From the NCBI RefSeq assembly GCF_006861795.1, contig NZ_VDGH01000008.1, positions 62,001-126,000 of the forward strand: DNA of 64,000 bases. The letters are read 5' to 3'. Positions within the stretch are counted from its first letter, which is position 1, and each line of letters begins with the position of its first letter. The stretch comes from Psychrobacillus lasiicapitis (lineage in GTDB: Bacteria; Bacillota; Bacilli; Bacillales_A; Planococcaceae). Shown here piece after piece: positions 8,281 through 16,928 of this stretch. The position numbers were made by a program, and so were the translations under genes. The notes under the pieces are model-generated. The model was not told where the DNA came from. It did no database searches and saw only the letters and a list, made by a program, of their open reading frames with translations.

Positions 8281-9879
8281 TTAGTAAAGGCTTTTAATAA
8301 GTGTTTCTAGCATGACTGGCATTTCAACAAAAGCACTATCTACATGCAGTCTCTCTGTTCTTTGGTGTGCATCTTTACCAAATGGACCTACATTAAGCAC
8401 TGGACCTTTTAGCTGCGCCATATCTTCAAATGGAATACTGTATGTGTCTCCCCAAACCGGTGTATTACTTTCAAAGGCAGTCCAGCCGTTGCCTGAATCA
8501 TCATAATTTACATAGCTTAAATCACAAATGCCGTTAAAGTAGTGGATTTGATCAATTTTATTATTGAACGATTGTCCCGATTTCTTCAGCAACTCTACAG
8601 CTTCTACAATTAACGGATCATTGGATGTATTGACCGCTGGGTAGTAAGGAGGTGTGAATAATATGACAGTCGCTGGCGCTAGTTCTTGGCACTGAATCAT
8701 TAAGTTATCAACAATACGCAAGGATTTTTCACGATCGTCCCAATCCTCCTGCATAAGCGCCTCCTGTTTCAAGCGCTCGACTTCCTCTGCTCCTAATTTT
8801 TGAGTTGCATAGGCAAGCAATTGTTCATATCGTAATACTTTAACTGTTCCTACACCCTTTACGTCCTCACGTTGACAAATTCTTTGATAATCGGTATTAA
8901 GCGCATCCATAGCCTCTGTTGTGACCTGTTCAAAAAGATCCATCACTTCCGCCGCCGTACGTTTAAATAAGAACACATTATATAAAGCTACTGCACGGTA
9001 TGGAGTTTGTGTTGAATAAGACATCTTCAAATCTTTTTGCTGCAAGGAAACTGGTAGTGGCGTACTTTCGCCTAAATCCGTTTCACGGAAAAGTGAATTC
9101 CACTCCATACGTTGGGTCAAGTAAGATGCTATAAAGTTCGCCGTCATTCCTTTCATCGGCTCCCCAACATGTGTTTCTTTTCCATAAAACAAAGCTGCGG
9201 GCATAATTTTACCGATTGTTCCTGAGTAAATATACTCCGCAATATCCGTTGGGTTTTGAGAAAACGATGGCTCACTATTTAAAAACAATTTATATGTTAA
9301 CCCAAATTCCTCACGTAGACGTACTAGCTGTGTTACCGCTGCACGCATCCCGGCAGAATTCACTTCCTCATCTGGAACAGTAGTCAACACAAGATTGATC
9401 GGCCATTCTTCGACAGTTGCTTTTTCTATCAATTGCATATGAAGTGCAAGACCCATTTTCATATCCATCGTGCCACGACCAAATAGATACTTCCCAGTTT
9501 CTAAATCGATGCGAGCTGACTCGGGTAAATCGCTTGGATCTTCCATTAATTTATTCGTTAGCTCCTCTGGAAAATATGCGAGTGGCTGTAAAGCACCATA
9601 CTCCTCTGTTTGAACCGTATCAAAATGGCTGATCAAAACAACTGTTTCAACCGCTTCTGGGTGTTTATATAATGCAGTTACTGCATATCTTCCTAGTCCT
9701 GCATCAAGCAACTGTAGATGACTCGGGTGATCTTGAAAATACTTTAATTCTCTTAACTTATCCAATGCTTTCGGAGCAAAAGTAGTTTCCCCTTCTGTTA
9801 GCGTAATACTATCCCAACTAACAAGTTCACATAACAATTCCCGAAGTGTTTCTGGTGTACTCCATAATAATTGATTCAT
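8281..9879 (-). CDS. rocB: arginine utilization protein RocB (M20-family peptidase fold)
   Basis: The 532-residue product matches RocB, a protein of the Bacillus arginine catabolic regulon whose exact reaction is not settled. Metallohydrolase features are visible: SHFDTVQTEEYG near 82-93, GRGTMDMKMG near 133-142, and PDEEVNSAGM near 170. Length is close to the B. subtilis protein. The ATG is preceded by AAAGGAG. It is the last gene of the minus-strand operon begun by the amidinotransferase-like gene and is followed by a strong terminator, so it should share IclR-type control. Confidence 0.87.
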   Translation of the reverse strand: MNQLLWSTPETLRELLCELVSWDSITLTEGETTFAPKALDKLRELKYFQDHPSHLQLLDAGLGRYAVTALYKHPEAVETVVLISHFDTVQTEEYGALQPLAYFPEELTNKLMEDPSDLPESARIDLETGKYLFGRGTMDMKMGLALHMQLIEKATVEEWPINLVLTTVPDEEVNSAGMRAAVTQLVRLREEFGLTYKLFLNSEPSFSQNPTDIAEYIYSGTIGKIMPAALFYGKETHVGEPMKGMTANFIASYLTQRMEWNSLFRETDLGESTPLPVSLQQKDLKMSYSTQTPYRAVALYNVFLFKRTAAEVMDLFEQVTTEAMDALNTDYQRICQREDVKGVGTVKVLRYEQLLAYATQKLGAEEVERLKQEALMQEDWDDREKSLRIVDNLMIQCQELAPATVILFTPPYYPAVNTSNDPLIVEAVELLKKSGQSFNNKIDQIHYFNGICDLSYVNYDDSGNGWTAFESNTPVWGDTYSIPFEDMAQLKGPVLNVGPFGKDAHQRTERLHVDSAFVEMPVMLETLIKSLY

Positions 9880-9942
9880 TCTCTATTTCTCCTTTGTTGC
9901 AAATGCCTTATGCAATGATTACTAATATTCAGAAAACATATG

Positions 9943-11367
9943 TTAGTTTTCTTGAACAACTTTAGTATTTACCAAGGCTTCTTTTTGATGTTTTTTCTCT
10001 AATCTTAATTTATAGAATAGCATACAAGCGATGAAAAAACCTACCCCATAATATAAACCTACTCGCTGTGTAGGGTCAAATGCTAAAAATACTAATATTA
10101 ATAAACAAAACGCTATACAAAATATTGGAACCAATGGATAAAATCGAACTTTATACCCTAAATCCTCGACTTTTCCTCCATCCTTAATATAACGTCGTCG
10201 GAACATGAGCTGGGATGTAGCAATTCCCATCCACGAAATAGTAACTGAAATCCCGGCTATCGACATTAATAATACAAATACTGTATCTGCCTCCATTACA
10301 CTTGTAAGTAATGACAATAAGGAGAAAGCCATCGTAAATATTAAAGCAGTTACCGGAACTTTTCGTTTAGATAAACGACTGAATACTTTTGGTGCCATTC
10401 CTTCTTTTGCCATTGACCATAATAGTCGAGTAGATGCATATAAGCAAGAATTTCCAACAGACAAGATAGCTGTCAAAATAACAAAGTTCATAATACTACC
10501 AGCGTATGGAATTCCAGCTAAATTCATTAAGGTTACAAATGGACTTTCAAGCAACCCAAGTTCAGAAGCTGGGAAGATAGCCGATAATACGATAATAGAA
10601 GCAATATAAAACACGACGATTCTAAAAAGAATTGTTCGAATAGCTTTCGGAATATTCTTTTCCGGGTTTTCTGTCTCACCCGCTGCAATACCTACTAATT
10701 CTGATCCTTGATAAGAGAAAATAACATTCATCATCGTCACGAAAACAATAACAATCCCTGCAGGGAACAGTCCTGTAGGCGCTAAATTAGTAGCGAATGG
10801 TGTAGCTCTTTCTTCCAATGGAATAATCCCAAAAATTGCTGCAGCCCCAATAATGATAAACAGGATTACCGCAACAACTTTAATACCTGCAAACCAAAAC
10901 TCTGCCTCCGCAAAAGCTCTTGTTGTAAGCGCATTCAAAGCAAATAATAAAATCATGAAAATGGCACACCATATCCAAATCGGCACATCAGGAAACCAAT
11001 GCTGCATAAGTATCCCGGCTGCAGTAAATTCCACCCCAGCTGTAGCAGCGGATCCTACAAAATACATCCATCCAAGTGAAAATCCCGCAGAAGGACTTAT
11101 AAATTTTGTCGCATATGTTTGGAAGGATCCCGTAACCGGCATATAAACAGCTAGCTCCCCTAGACAAACCATGACCATATATAAGATTAGACCACCAAAT
11201 AAATAACCAAGAATAGCTCCCCCAGGACCAGCTTGGTTAATCGTATAGCCAGCATTTAAAAATAAACCCGTCCCAATTACCCCTCCAAGTGAAAGCATAA
11301 ATAAATGACGGCTTTTCATCGAACGATTTAATACATCATGCTGTGATTGTTCCCCAATATTAGACAT
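9943..11367 (-). CDS. APC-family amino acid permease (RocE/RocC-like)
   Basis: A 474-residue inner-membrane amino acid/proton symporter with about twelve hydrophobic helices. The family signature lies at the N-terminus (MLSLGGVIGTGLFLNAG, near 24-40), and GELAVYMPVTGSFQTYA near 90-106 is typical of the arginine/lysine/GABA branch. The operon contains two guanidino-modifying enzymes and RocB, so arginine or a related guanidino compound is the likely cargo. GGGGAGGG precedes the ATG. An mRNA hairpin separates it from the upstream gene. Confidence 0.88.
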   Translation of the reverse strand: MSNIGEQSQHDVLNRSMKSRHLFMLSLGGVIGTGLFLNAGYTINQAGPGGAILGYLFGGLILYMVMVCLGELAVYMPVTGSFQTYATKFISPSAGFSLGWMYFVGSAATAGVEFTAAGILMQHWFPDVPIWIWCAIFMILLFALNALTTRAFAEAEFWFAGIKVVAVILFIIIGAAAIFGIIPLEERATPFATNLAPTGLFPAGIVIVFVTMMNVIFSYQGSELVGIAAGETENPEKNIPKAIRTILFRIVVFYIASIIVLSAIFPASELGLLESPFVTLMNLAGIPYAGSIMNFVILTAILSVGNSCLYASTRLLWSMAKEGMAPKVFSRLSKRKVPVTALIFTMAFSLLSLLTSVMEADTVFVLLMSIAGISVTISWMGIATSQLMFRRRYIKDGGKVEDLGYKVRFYPLVPIFCIAFCLLILVFLAFDPTQRVGLYYGVGFFIACMLFYKLRLEKKHQKEALVNTKVVQEN

Positions 11368-11398
11368 ACTATTTCCCTCCCCTATTACGATTTAGTGG

Positions 11399-11428
11399 TT
11401 CTTACTGGTACACTGGCACCAGTAAGAA
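11399..11428 (-). promoter_or_regulatory. intercistronic hairpin before the permease gene
   Basis: TTCTTACTGGT and ACCAGTAAGAA form an 11-base-pair stem with an eight-base loop between the dimethylargininase-like gene and the permease gene. There is no T run after it on the minus strand, so it is more likely an RNA-stability or processing element than a terminator. Confidence 0.5.
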
Positions 11429-11451
11429 TCTTTTAATATATTTTCCCCAAA

Positions 11452-12219
11452 TTAGAATCTCAAAGATAAACAGCTAAGACCCCCGTCTTGCTTTTGTACT
11501 TCAGACATATCAAGTTCAATTGTTTCGTAGCCTGCTTCGTTGATTTTACGTTTGGTTTCGCTATATCCTTGTGGAATAATCACATAATCATTTACACGAA
11601 TACAGTTTGCTGAGTATTCATCTTCATCGGAAATAACGATTTTATCGTATGCATCAAATGCTGGATGATCGACAAATTCACCTGCTACGACCATTTTATT
11701 ATTTCCTAAATATGCGATACCTGTTTTCAAATGAAAGAACTTTTGCAGAGGAATGATTGTTGCTTCAAATCCTTCGCTTTCTAAAATTTCTTTTAACTGA
11801 CGTGCTCCTTCTTCATTCGTACGTTCTGAAATTCCGATATAGAATTTATTATCCGCTTGAAGAATATCCCCACCATCAAGAGTGCCAGGTGATTTAATAT
11901 AATGAAACTTTTTATAAAAATCTTTTAAAACGCTTTCAATTTCTACGATTTCTCCATTGCGAGAGTCCGCACCGGGATTCGTCACAACCGCAAAATCTGC
12001 AGTTAGTACAGCAGCATCTTCCACAAATGTTGAATCTGGAAATTCTTCACTCGCTGAAAGAAGTGTTACTTCTACTCCGCACTTTTTCAAAGCTTCTACA
12101 TAAGCCTCATGCTGCACTAGTAATTTATCATAATCCGGTTTTCCAAGATCAGATGTAGTTAACCCTTCTACATAGCTTTTACCAGGTGTTTTTGCGATTA
12201 CTTTTTGAAATTTACTCAT
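11452..12219 (-). CDS. dimethylarginine dimethylaminohydrolase-like enzyme (amidinotransferase fold)
   Basis: A 255-residue guanidino-modifying enzyme of the DDAH/arginine deiminase superfamily, expected to hydrolyse a guanidinium group through a covalent cysteine intermediate. Visible residues are FVEDAA (Glu67/Asp68), LDGGD near 114-118, the catalytic His163 in FHLKTG, and Cys250 near the end in GLSCLSLRF. Length matches bacterial DDAH rather than the 400-residue arginine deiminases. It lies 13 bases downstream of a paralogous gene. The substrate (methylated arginine, arginine or another compound) is undecided. Confidence 0.82.
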   Translation of the reverse strand: MSKFQKVIAKTPGKSYVEGLTTSDLGKPDYDKLLVQHEAYVEALKKCGVEVTLLSASEEFPDSTFVEDAAVLTADFAVVTNPGADSRNGEIVEIESVLKDFYKKFHYIKSPGTLDGGDILQADNKFYIGISERTNEEGARQLKEILESEGFEATIIPLQKFFHLKTGIAYLGNNKMVVAGEFVDHPAFDAYDKIVISDEDEYSANCIRVNDYVIIPQGYSETKRKINEAGYETIELDMSEVQKQDGGLSCLSLRF

Positions 12220-12232
12220 TTTATTTTCCCCC

Positions 12233-13105
12233 TTAATTTCGTATAACTGGACTTGTCAGACATGTTGGACCACCAGTTCCTAACACACTGATTTCGCGTC
12301 CCTTGTATTCATATACCGTTGCTCCTGCATCTAGCAATTGTTGTTTCGTAGATTCATTGCCTTCGACTAATACACAAACACGTGGTGCAAGCGCCAGCAC
12401 ATTACAGCCGAGATTATCGTATTCTGCCTTTGGTACTTCTACTAATTGAATACCACGCTCCATTAGTAGCTGGCGGAAAAATACTGGCATCAATGGTGAA
12501 TGTACTACCGCCAAGTCTTTGTCGACCATGCTTATGAAAGACATCAAATGTAAGCATTCCGCCTCCCCTTGATCATGTGGAAGCTGCACAACGATGAACT
12601 CTTCTACATATGGTGCTGTCATTTCCTTTAATTGGCGAATGGCTTCATCATTCGTACGGTATCCACGCCCTACTACTAATGTTTTGTCATCCAACCAAAC
12701 AATATCTCCACCATCAGACACTGCATCACCAGTTAACTCTCCGATAATAGGAATCTCTTTTTCTTGAAGAAATTCTTTATAAATAGCTGCTTCTGGCTGT
12801 CTTAACTGTTTACCTGATTTTAAAATAATGGCACCTGCTGGCGTAAACTTTACGGGATCATGAGCGTAAATAGAATCTAATCCTACTTTGTCTGTTGCTG
12901 GAAGATAATCAATTTGAGGAACATGTTTTTCTAAAATGTCGATGAATGCTTGATATTCACGGACCGCTTCGTCAAAATCAGGTTCTTCTAGATAATTGAA
13001 CGTTTTCCACTGATCGGATAGATGTTCTTGACTGATAAAAGCTTCGTTCGGATGTTTTACAATCACTCTTTCTAATTTTTTATACATAGATGAATTATAA
13101 GACAT
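12233..13105 (-). CDS. amidinotransferase/DDAH-superfamily enzyme, first gene of the operon
   Basis: A 290-residue paralogue of the following gene. It keeps the superfamily catalytic layout: SDGGDIVWLDD (about 130-140), GYRTND, the His186 region ECLHLMSF, and Cys282 in GGPTCLTSPV. It should act on a guanidino substrate in the cytoplasm. It differs from its neighbour in length and motif context, so the two may do successive steps. AGGAGGT (13111-13117) gives a strong ribosome site. It is transcribed from the promoter at 13169-13197, under two palindromes. Confidence 0.8.
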   Translation of the reverse strand: MSYNSSMYKKLERVIVKHPNEAFISQEHLSDQWKTFNYLEEPDFDEAVREYQAFIDILEKHVPQIDYLPATDKVGLDSIYAHDPVKFTPAGAIILKSGKQLRQPEAAIYKEFLQEKEIPIIGELTGDAVSDGGDIVWLDDKTLVVGRGYRTNDEAIRQLKEMTAPYVEEFIVVQLPHDQGEAECLHLMSFISMVDKDLAVVHSPLMPVFFRQLLMERGIQLVEVPKAEYDNLGCNVLALAPRVCVLVEGNESTKQQLLDAGATVYEYKGREISVLGTGGPTCLTSPVIRN

Positions 13106-13118
13106 TTCTAACCTCCTT

Positions 13119-13137
13119 TTTTCCGCATATCGGAAAA
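13119..13137. promoter_or_regulatory. operator 1, perfect palindrome for the IclR regulator
   Basis: TTTTCCG and CGGAAAA arms are separated by five bases. The site lies just upstream of the ribosome site of the first operon gene and downstream of its predicted transcription start. IclR-family proteins commonly bind symmetrical sites of this geometry, and such a gene diverges here. Assignment to that regulator is inferred. Confidence 0.65.
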
Positions 13138-13139
13138 CG

Positions 13140-13156
13140 TTTCTGATTAACGGAAA
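13140..13156. promoter_or_regulatory. operator 2, same motif with one mismatch
   Basis: TTTCTG and CGGAAA arms with the same five-base gap, centred 20 bases (about two helical turns) from operator 1. The repeated geometry supports co-operative binding by one regulator. Confidence 0.6.
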
Positions 13157-13168
13157 GTTTATATTTAA

Positions 13169-13197
13169 AATATATGTGTTTCATGATATGATGTCAA
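13169..13197 (-). promoter_or_regulatory. sigma-A promoter of the arginine-type operon
   Basis: On the minus strand, TTGACA (13197-13192) and TATATT (13174-13169) are separated by exactly 17 bases. The start of transcription would fall near 13162, so both palindromes lie at or just after it, a layout suited to repression. Confidence 0.75.
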
Positions 13198-13260
13198 TGT
13201 ATTTCGAAAATTTAAAACGCATTATTTTAAAATAATAAATAAACAGGTGGTGACCTATAT

Positions 13261-13998
13261 ATGCAATCCATTACACGTGCTATGACAGTTGCAAAAGTTT
13301 TAGCATCGCATACCAATGAAAAAGGTGTAAGCATTTCCGTGCTATCCAAACAATGCGAGCTTCCACTCAGCACGATGCACAGATTGTTACAAGCAATGAT
13401 TAAACAAGGCATGGTCGAGCAAGATGAACATTCCAAATTGTACCGTCTTGGCATCGTTTGGTTGGAATATGGTTTAAAAGTGTACGATACGATAGACTAT
13501 GTTAGTAAAATCCGACCAGAGTTAGAAAAACTCTCGAAGGAATTAGAGGAAAGTGTTTATTTAAGTAAACCCGTTGGAACAGAAGCGATGATTGTCGAAA
13601 GAATAGATAGCGAAAACAATTCTATCCGAATTTACGATCAGCTCGGATTACGTATTCCTATGCATATCGGTGCTGCCAATAAATCAATGCTTGCAGCAAT
13701 GCATAGCACTCAATCTGAAAGTATTTTGTCAGAGCTTGTACCTGCCGACAAAATTCCTGATTTTCTACAAACACTCAACCAAATTACGAAACAGGGTTAT
13801 GCAATAAGTCACTCTGAAAGAACGGAAGGCACCTCTTCTGTCGCAGTTTCTATTAAAGACAGCCTTGGTCAAATTATCGGGGCAGTAAGTGTTGGTGTTG
13901 TCAGCTTCAACCTAACAGAAGAACGTCTCGCATTCCTGATAAGCAAAGTAATGGAGACCGGCAATAATATATCTACAAAATTAAGATCTAATCACTAA
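13261..13998 (+). CDS. IclR-family transcriptional regulator
   Basis: A 245-residue DNA-binding protein. A winged helix-turn-helix spans about residues 3-65 (SVLSKQCELPLSTMHRLLQAM), and a C-terminal effector-binding domain spans about 80-245 with the usual GxxxPMHIGAANKSMLA segment. AGGTGGTGA is the ribosome site. It diverges from the amidinotransferase-permease-rocB operon and probably represses or activates it through the palindromes at 13119-13156. Regulation of rocB-type genes by IclR differs from the RocR/AhrC control known in B. subtilis. The inducer is unknown. Confidence 0.88.
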   Translation: MQSITRAMTVAKVLASHTNEKGVSISVLSKQCELPLSTMHRLLQAMIKQGMVEQDEHSKLYRLGIVWLEYGLKVYDTIDYVSKIRPELEKLSKELEESVYLSKPVGTEAMIVERIDSENNSIRIYDQLGLRIPMHIGAANKSMLAAMHSTQSESILSELVPADKIPDFLQTLNQITKQGYAISHSERTEGTSSVAVSIKDSLGQIIGAVSVGVVSFNLTEERLAFLISKVMETGNNISTKLRSNH

Positions 13999-14031
13999 GA
14001 TAACCGTCAAATGAAATGGATAGAGTATGCA

Positions 14032-14633
14032 ATATAGGGAAACTGTGAAGTAAGAAATTTAGTAAAGAACCACTAAAATTTTCGCTACAGGGTGTTGCTT
14101 TCCGCGGGCACGGCTTCAATCTCCTCGGAGCTCCCGCTCCTGCGGGGCTTTCAGCTCGTACTGTTCCCGCCGGAGTCGCCACCCCTTCGATACAATCCAA
14201 TAGAGTTTGCTATTTACTCCATAATGAGACACTAAATTTAGTACGATGTTGCATTTTCTATGGGTGAAAACCTTTGATTAGTGGATTAAGAAAGACTATC
14301 TAGCGATTGTGATCATTATTGGGAGCTGCCATTGCTTGAATGGCTAATAGTAACCTTTCCTATAATTTATACTGAACATAAAATGATTCTAAATAAGAAA
14401 CTGCTCGACAGTTGTAAATAAATTAAATAACTTTTTTGCCTTTAATTATGGATTAGTCAGCAAGTTCTATTGATTGAAGCGCAAGGCGGCGACACCTGCG
14501 GGATCAGCGGGACAGGTGAGACCCCGCAGGAGCGTGCGACGAGGAGACTCACCGCCCGCCCCGCGGTAAGCGTCCGCCTGGAGCGGAAATCAATTGCCTT
14601 TGCCGTATCTCTTTACGACGCAGTTTTCCTATA
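14032..14633 (+). repeat. GC-rich fold-back element, copy 3 (full length)
   Basis: Same orientation as copies 1 and 2. The left end TATAGGGAAACTGTGAAG is more diverged, and the left module has a short deletion around the GGGCGGACGC segment. The right end CGCAGTTTTCCTATA keeps the inverted terminal sequence. The central AT-rich spacer is nearly the same as in copy 2. It directly follows the iclR stop codon. Confidence 0.83.
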
Positions 14634-14687
14634 CGGTGAAATATTTCGGTAACACCAATTCAATAATCTCGAGTTCCTAGAATCAAA

Positions 14688-14726
14688 AAAGAGAGCAACC
14701 GTCTATTCGACAAGTTGCTCTCTTTC
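14688..14726 (-). terminator. Rho-independent terminator of the HEAT-repeat gene
   Basis: AAGAGAGCAAC (14689-14699) pairs with GTTGCTCTCTT (14714-14724); A and T runs flank the stem on both sides. It lies about 30 bases beyond the gene's stop codon. Confidence 0.75.
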
Positions 14727-14755
14727 TATTTATGATCCGAAACTATTTCTTTATT

Positions 14756-15193
14756 TTACTTCAAGTTAGCCCATTCGTTTTCAAGCCAAGCTTTGAACTC
14801 AGAACCTTTTTCACCTTCGTATGCGTCATACACATCGATTCGCATTCTTTTTAACTTTGTTGCGAAGTCCTCAAAGGAATGATCTGCTGGTAAACTCTTT
14901 TTCACGCGAACGAAGACTTTATTAGCGCCTTTAATCACTTCAAACTTTTTACGCGCAGGTAGCGCAGCTTCCTCTCCAAACTCAAGAAGAATACGATATG
15001 CCGCCTCCTGAATTTTATATACAGGGTCATTTGCTAGTCTAGATTTCATAATGTCGATTACTTGACTAGTATTGTATTTTCCCAGTTCCTCCACTGCATC
15101 ATAACGGGCTCTCCAATTGGAAGTTCGATTGGCCGCTTTCTTTAATTCCTCATAATTCTCTGGCAACTCATTATTCACGATCTTTTTACTCAA
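14756..15193 (-). CDS. small HEAT-repeat-like protein
   Basis: A 145-residue soluble protein. Its middle reads as two helical HEAT-type repeats (NWRARYDAVEELGKYN and DPVYKIQEAAYRILLEFG, about 26-75), the same design as lyase-type HEAT proteins that bind other proteins. No catalytic motif is visible. Start is TTG with AAGGAG ten bases upstream. It is a single-gene unit with its own terminator. Function is unknown; a scaffold role is the most that can be inferred. Confidence 0.72.
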   Translation of the reverse strand: MSKKIVNNELPENYEELKKAANRTSNWRARYDAVEELGKYNTSQVIDIMKSRLANDPVYKIQEAAYRILLEFGEEAALPARKKFEVIKGANKVFVRVKKSLPADHSFEDFATKLKRMRIDVYDAYEGEKGSEFKAWLENEWANLK

Positions 15194-15309
15194 CTATTCC
15201 AAACTCCTTCTTTTGCTCGTCTCTTCCTTACTGTCACGTCTCACTATTATATACTATGATCGAGCATTCTCCTATTTTTATCAGACCATCTTCATTTATC
15301 CCGCATTAA

Positions 15310-15495
15310 CGAGCAGTAAGACTCCCACTTCAAGATTTAAGAATAGCGAAAAGATAAGTGGGAGATCAACTGCCCGTAAAAGCCCGATTGGTTCAACTAA
15401 CAATCAGTAAGGGATGACTGGGACTAAACGCGCGACGTACATGTCGCAACGTCCCCACTAGCACGTCCTGTGCGTCGAAAAACCCCCACTGATTG
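15310..15495. ncRNA. multi-stem GC-rich structured element (possible ncRNA or transposon end relic)
   Basis: Several nested inverted repeats occur here. CTCCCACTT (15322-15330) pairs with AAGTGGGAG (15356-15364), extended outward by CGAGCAGT/ACTGCCCG. CAATCAGT (15401-15408) pairs with ACTGATTG (15488-15495) and encloses GGGAC/GTCCC (15420/15451), GCGAC/GTCGC (15432/15443) and GCAC/GTGC (15461/15470). Composition is much richer in GC than the neighbourhood. It could be a terminator complex, a structured RNA, or the end of a lost IS200/IS605-type element. Strand is not decided. Confidence 0.4.
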
Positions 15496-15505
15496 AAGTT
15501 TCACT

Positions 15506-16300
15506 TTATAGGATTTGTTCATGTTGGTTCTGTACTCTTCTAAGAACATCCAAAATCTCAGCCACAATTTCTATAGATGAGCTTTGTTTTCCTACTAGCA
15601 ACTCTACATTGTTTTCGTTGATCATTTCAAACGTCCAATTGCTAGTAGTAGATGTGAGTACATGCAGGCCCTCAATTGCCCAGTCATTATGTTCTTTATA
15701 AAAGATGATTAAGCGGTTATTATGTATTTTATTTTTGATGGAATGATTTAAAAGCTTACTCATCTCTTTTAAATCTCCGTTTTTATTGAATTGCACTAGT
15801 TTTCGTTCATCTATTCCTGAGCCTTTTCTTATCCATTCATTATAATAGCTAGTTGGAACAAACACTTTTTCTTGGGAATAGACTTTTTGTTTATCGACTC
15901 CTGCAAGCATTCTTGGATAGATGACATTATTCCATGTATCACTTGGAGCCCCGTGCATATATAATGTATACGTCTTATCTGCTTCTTGTGAGCATTCGAC
16001 TACATTGTTTTTACTAAAATAAAATAAAGACTTCTTTTCTCCGTCTAATAATATTTCCACCGTTAAATTTGTTCTAGACATAATCCATAGAGCATTTGCA
16101 AACCCTTCTTCTAAATCAATTTCCCCGTTAGAAAAGCGCACAAGCTCTAACTCATGCAGCTTTTTATAGGTTTTTTCCCATTCTTTCTCTACTTGTTCTT
16201 TTGAACAACCTATAAAGGGATCGGAAAAACCAATTAATGTCTTTGTATTCAAGGTTTGCATCATGACAAAAATATCACTTACTGTAAAAGTAGGAATCAT
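15506..16300 (-). CDS. type VII secretion locus accessory protein (DUF5081-like)
   Basis: A 264-residue soluble protein without signal peptide or membrane helix. Its size, position at the end of a Firmicutes ESX locus and general pattern fit the DUF5081 group of ESX-linked proteins, which somewhat resemble EspG-type effector chaperones. No catalytic motif is visible. GAGGTAAG precedes the ATG, one base after the stop codon of the membrane protein gene, so the two are translated together. A chaperone role for the neighbouring LXG effector is inference only. Confidence 0.6.
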   Translation of the reverse strand: MIPTFTVSDIFVMMQTLNTKTLIGFSDPFIGCSKEQVEKEWEKTYKKLHELELVRFSNGEIDLEEGFANALWIMSRTNLTVEILLDGEKKSLFYFSKNNVVECSQEADKTYTLYMHGAPSDTWNNVIYPRMLAGVDKQKVYSQEKVFVPTSYYNEWIRKGSGIDERKLVQFNKNGDLKEMSKLLNHSIKNKIHNNRLIIFYKEHNDWAIEGLHVLTSTTSNWTFEMINENNVELLVGKQSSSIEIVAEILDVLRRVQNQHEQIL

Positions 16301-16301
16301 C

Positions 16302-16928
16302 TTACCTCTTCCCTTCCTTCTTTCGATTTATCTTATTTTTCCTCTTATATCGCTCACTCTTAGGCAAACCAAACTCCGGATAAAGCTTTTTTACAATATC
16401 TAAGTTTTTGCAAATAAAGAAATAACGATGAATATAAATGGAAAAAAAAGCAGTTAGGAGCGATAAAAAAGAAATACATACAATAAGAAATATGGATAAA
16501 GTGGAATCTGTATGTATAAAAGACAAGACTATTTGCCCTAATACATAACTAGCTCCCCCAATAGCTATCCAACTAACAGGAATAGTCCTTTTTTGCTGTA
16601 ATCTATGATAGGTTCCCGAATATAGAGACTTCCAATTCATCCAGTTCATACCTACTATCAAAAGAATAAACAACAATATGCCTGTTATGAAAGGCCATAA
16701 ACCAGTTGCCCCCATGTTTACATAGAGCAACTTCTGAATAACTAAAAAATATACATAGGTGTTCACTACTCCATATATCCCGAAAAACAAATAATAGGAC
16801 TTCTCATTCTTGTACGGATCTATCAAATAAATGATAGCCCAAATTTGAATAATTGCTATCGGAACAATTGCAGCTATCAAAAAAGGAAGGGAAAAAGGTT
16901 CTCCAATGATTGGAATGATCCCAATCAT
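16302..16928 (-). CDS. five-helix membrane protein beside LXG effector 2 (candidate immunity protein)
   Basis: About five hydrophobic helices fill this 208-residue protein, with a basic C-terminal tail. It follows an LXG effector whose C-terminus looks membrane-active, the arrangement seen for the staphylococcal TspA toxin and its polytopic TsaI immunity proteins. Immunity is inferred from that. The ATG at 16928 has no ribosome site. The frame stays open for 35 more codons to an ATA at 17033, which sits six bases after a good AGGTGA (17040-17045), so the real N-terminus may be longer with a non-standard or mutated start. Confidence 0.65.
   Translation of the reverse strand: MIGIIPIIGEPFSLPFLIAAIVPIAIIQIWAIIYLIDPYKNEKSYYLFFGIYGVVNTYVYFLVIQKLLYVNMGATGLWPFITGILLFILLIVGMNWMNWKSLYSGTYHRLQQKRTIPVSWIAIGGASYVLGQIVLSFIHTDSTLSIFLIVCISFLSLLTAFFSIYIHRYFFICKNLDIVKKLYPEFGLPKSERYKRKNKINRKKEGKR

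Noticed and set aside
10205-10609. 134-codon plus-strand frame opposite the amino acid permease gene
   Set aside because: Antisense shadow of a strongly supported membrane protein gene; low-complexity residue pattern.
15194-15309. Small gene between the HEAT-repeat protein and the structured block
   Set aside because: No open frame with a ribosome site; the 65-codon plus frame there crosses the hairpins and has no protein-like features.
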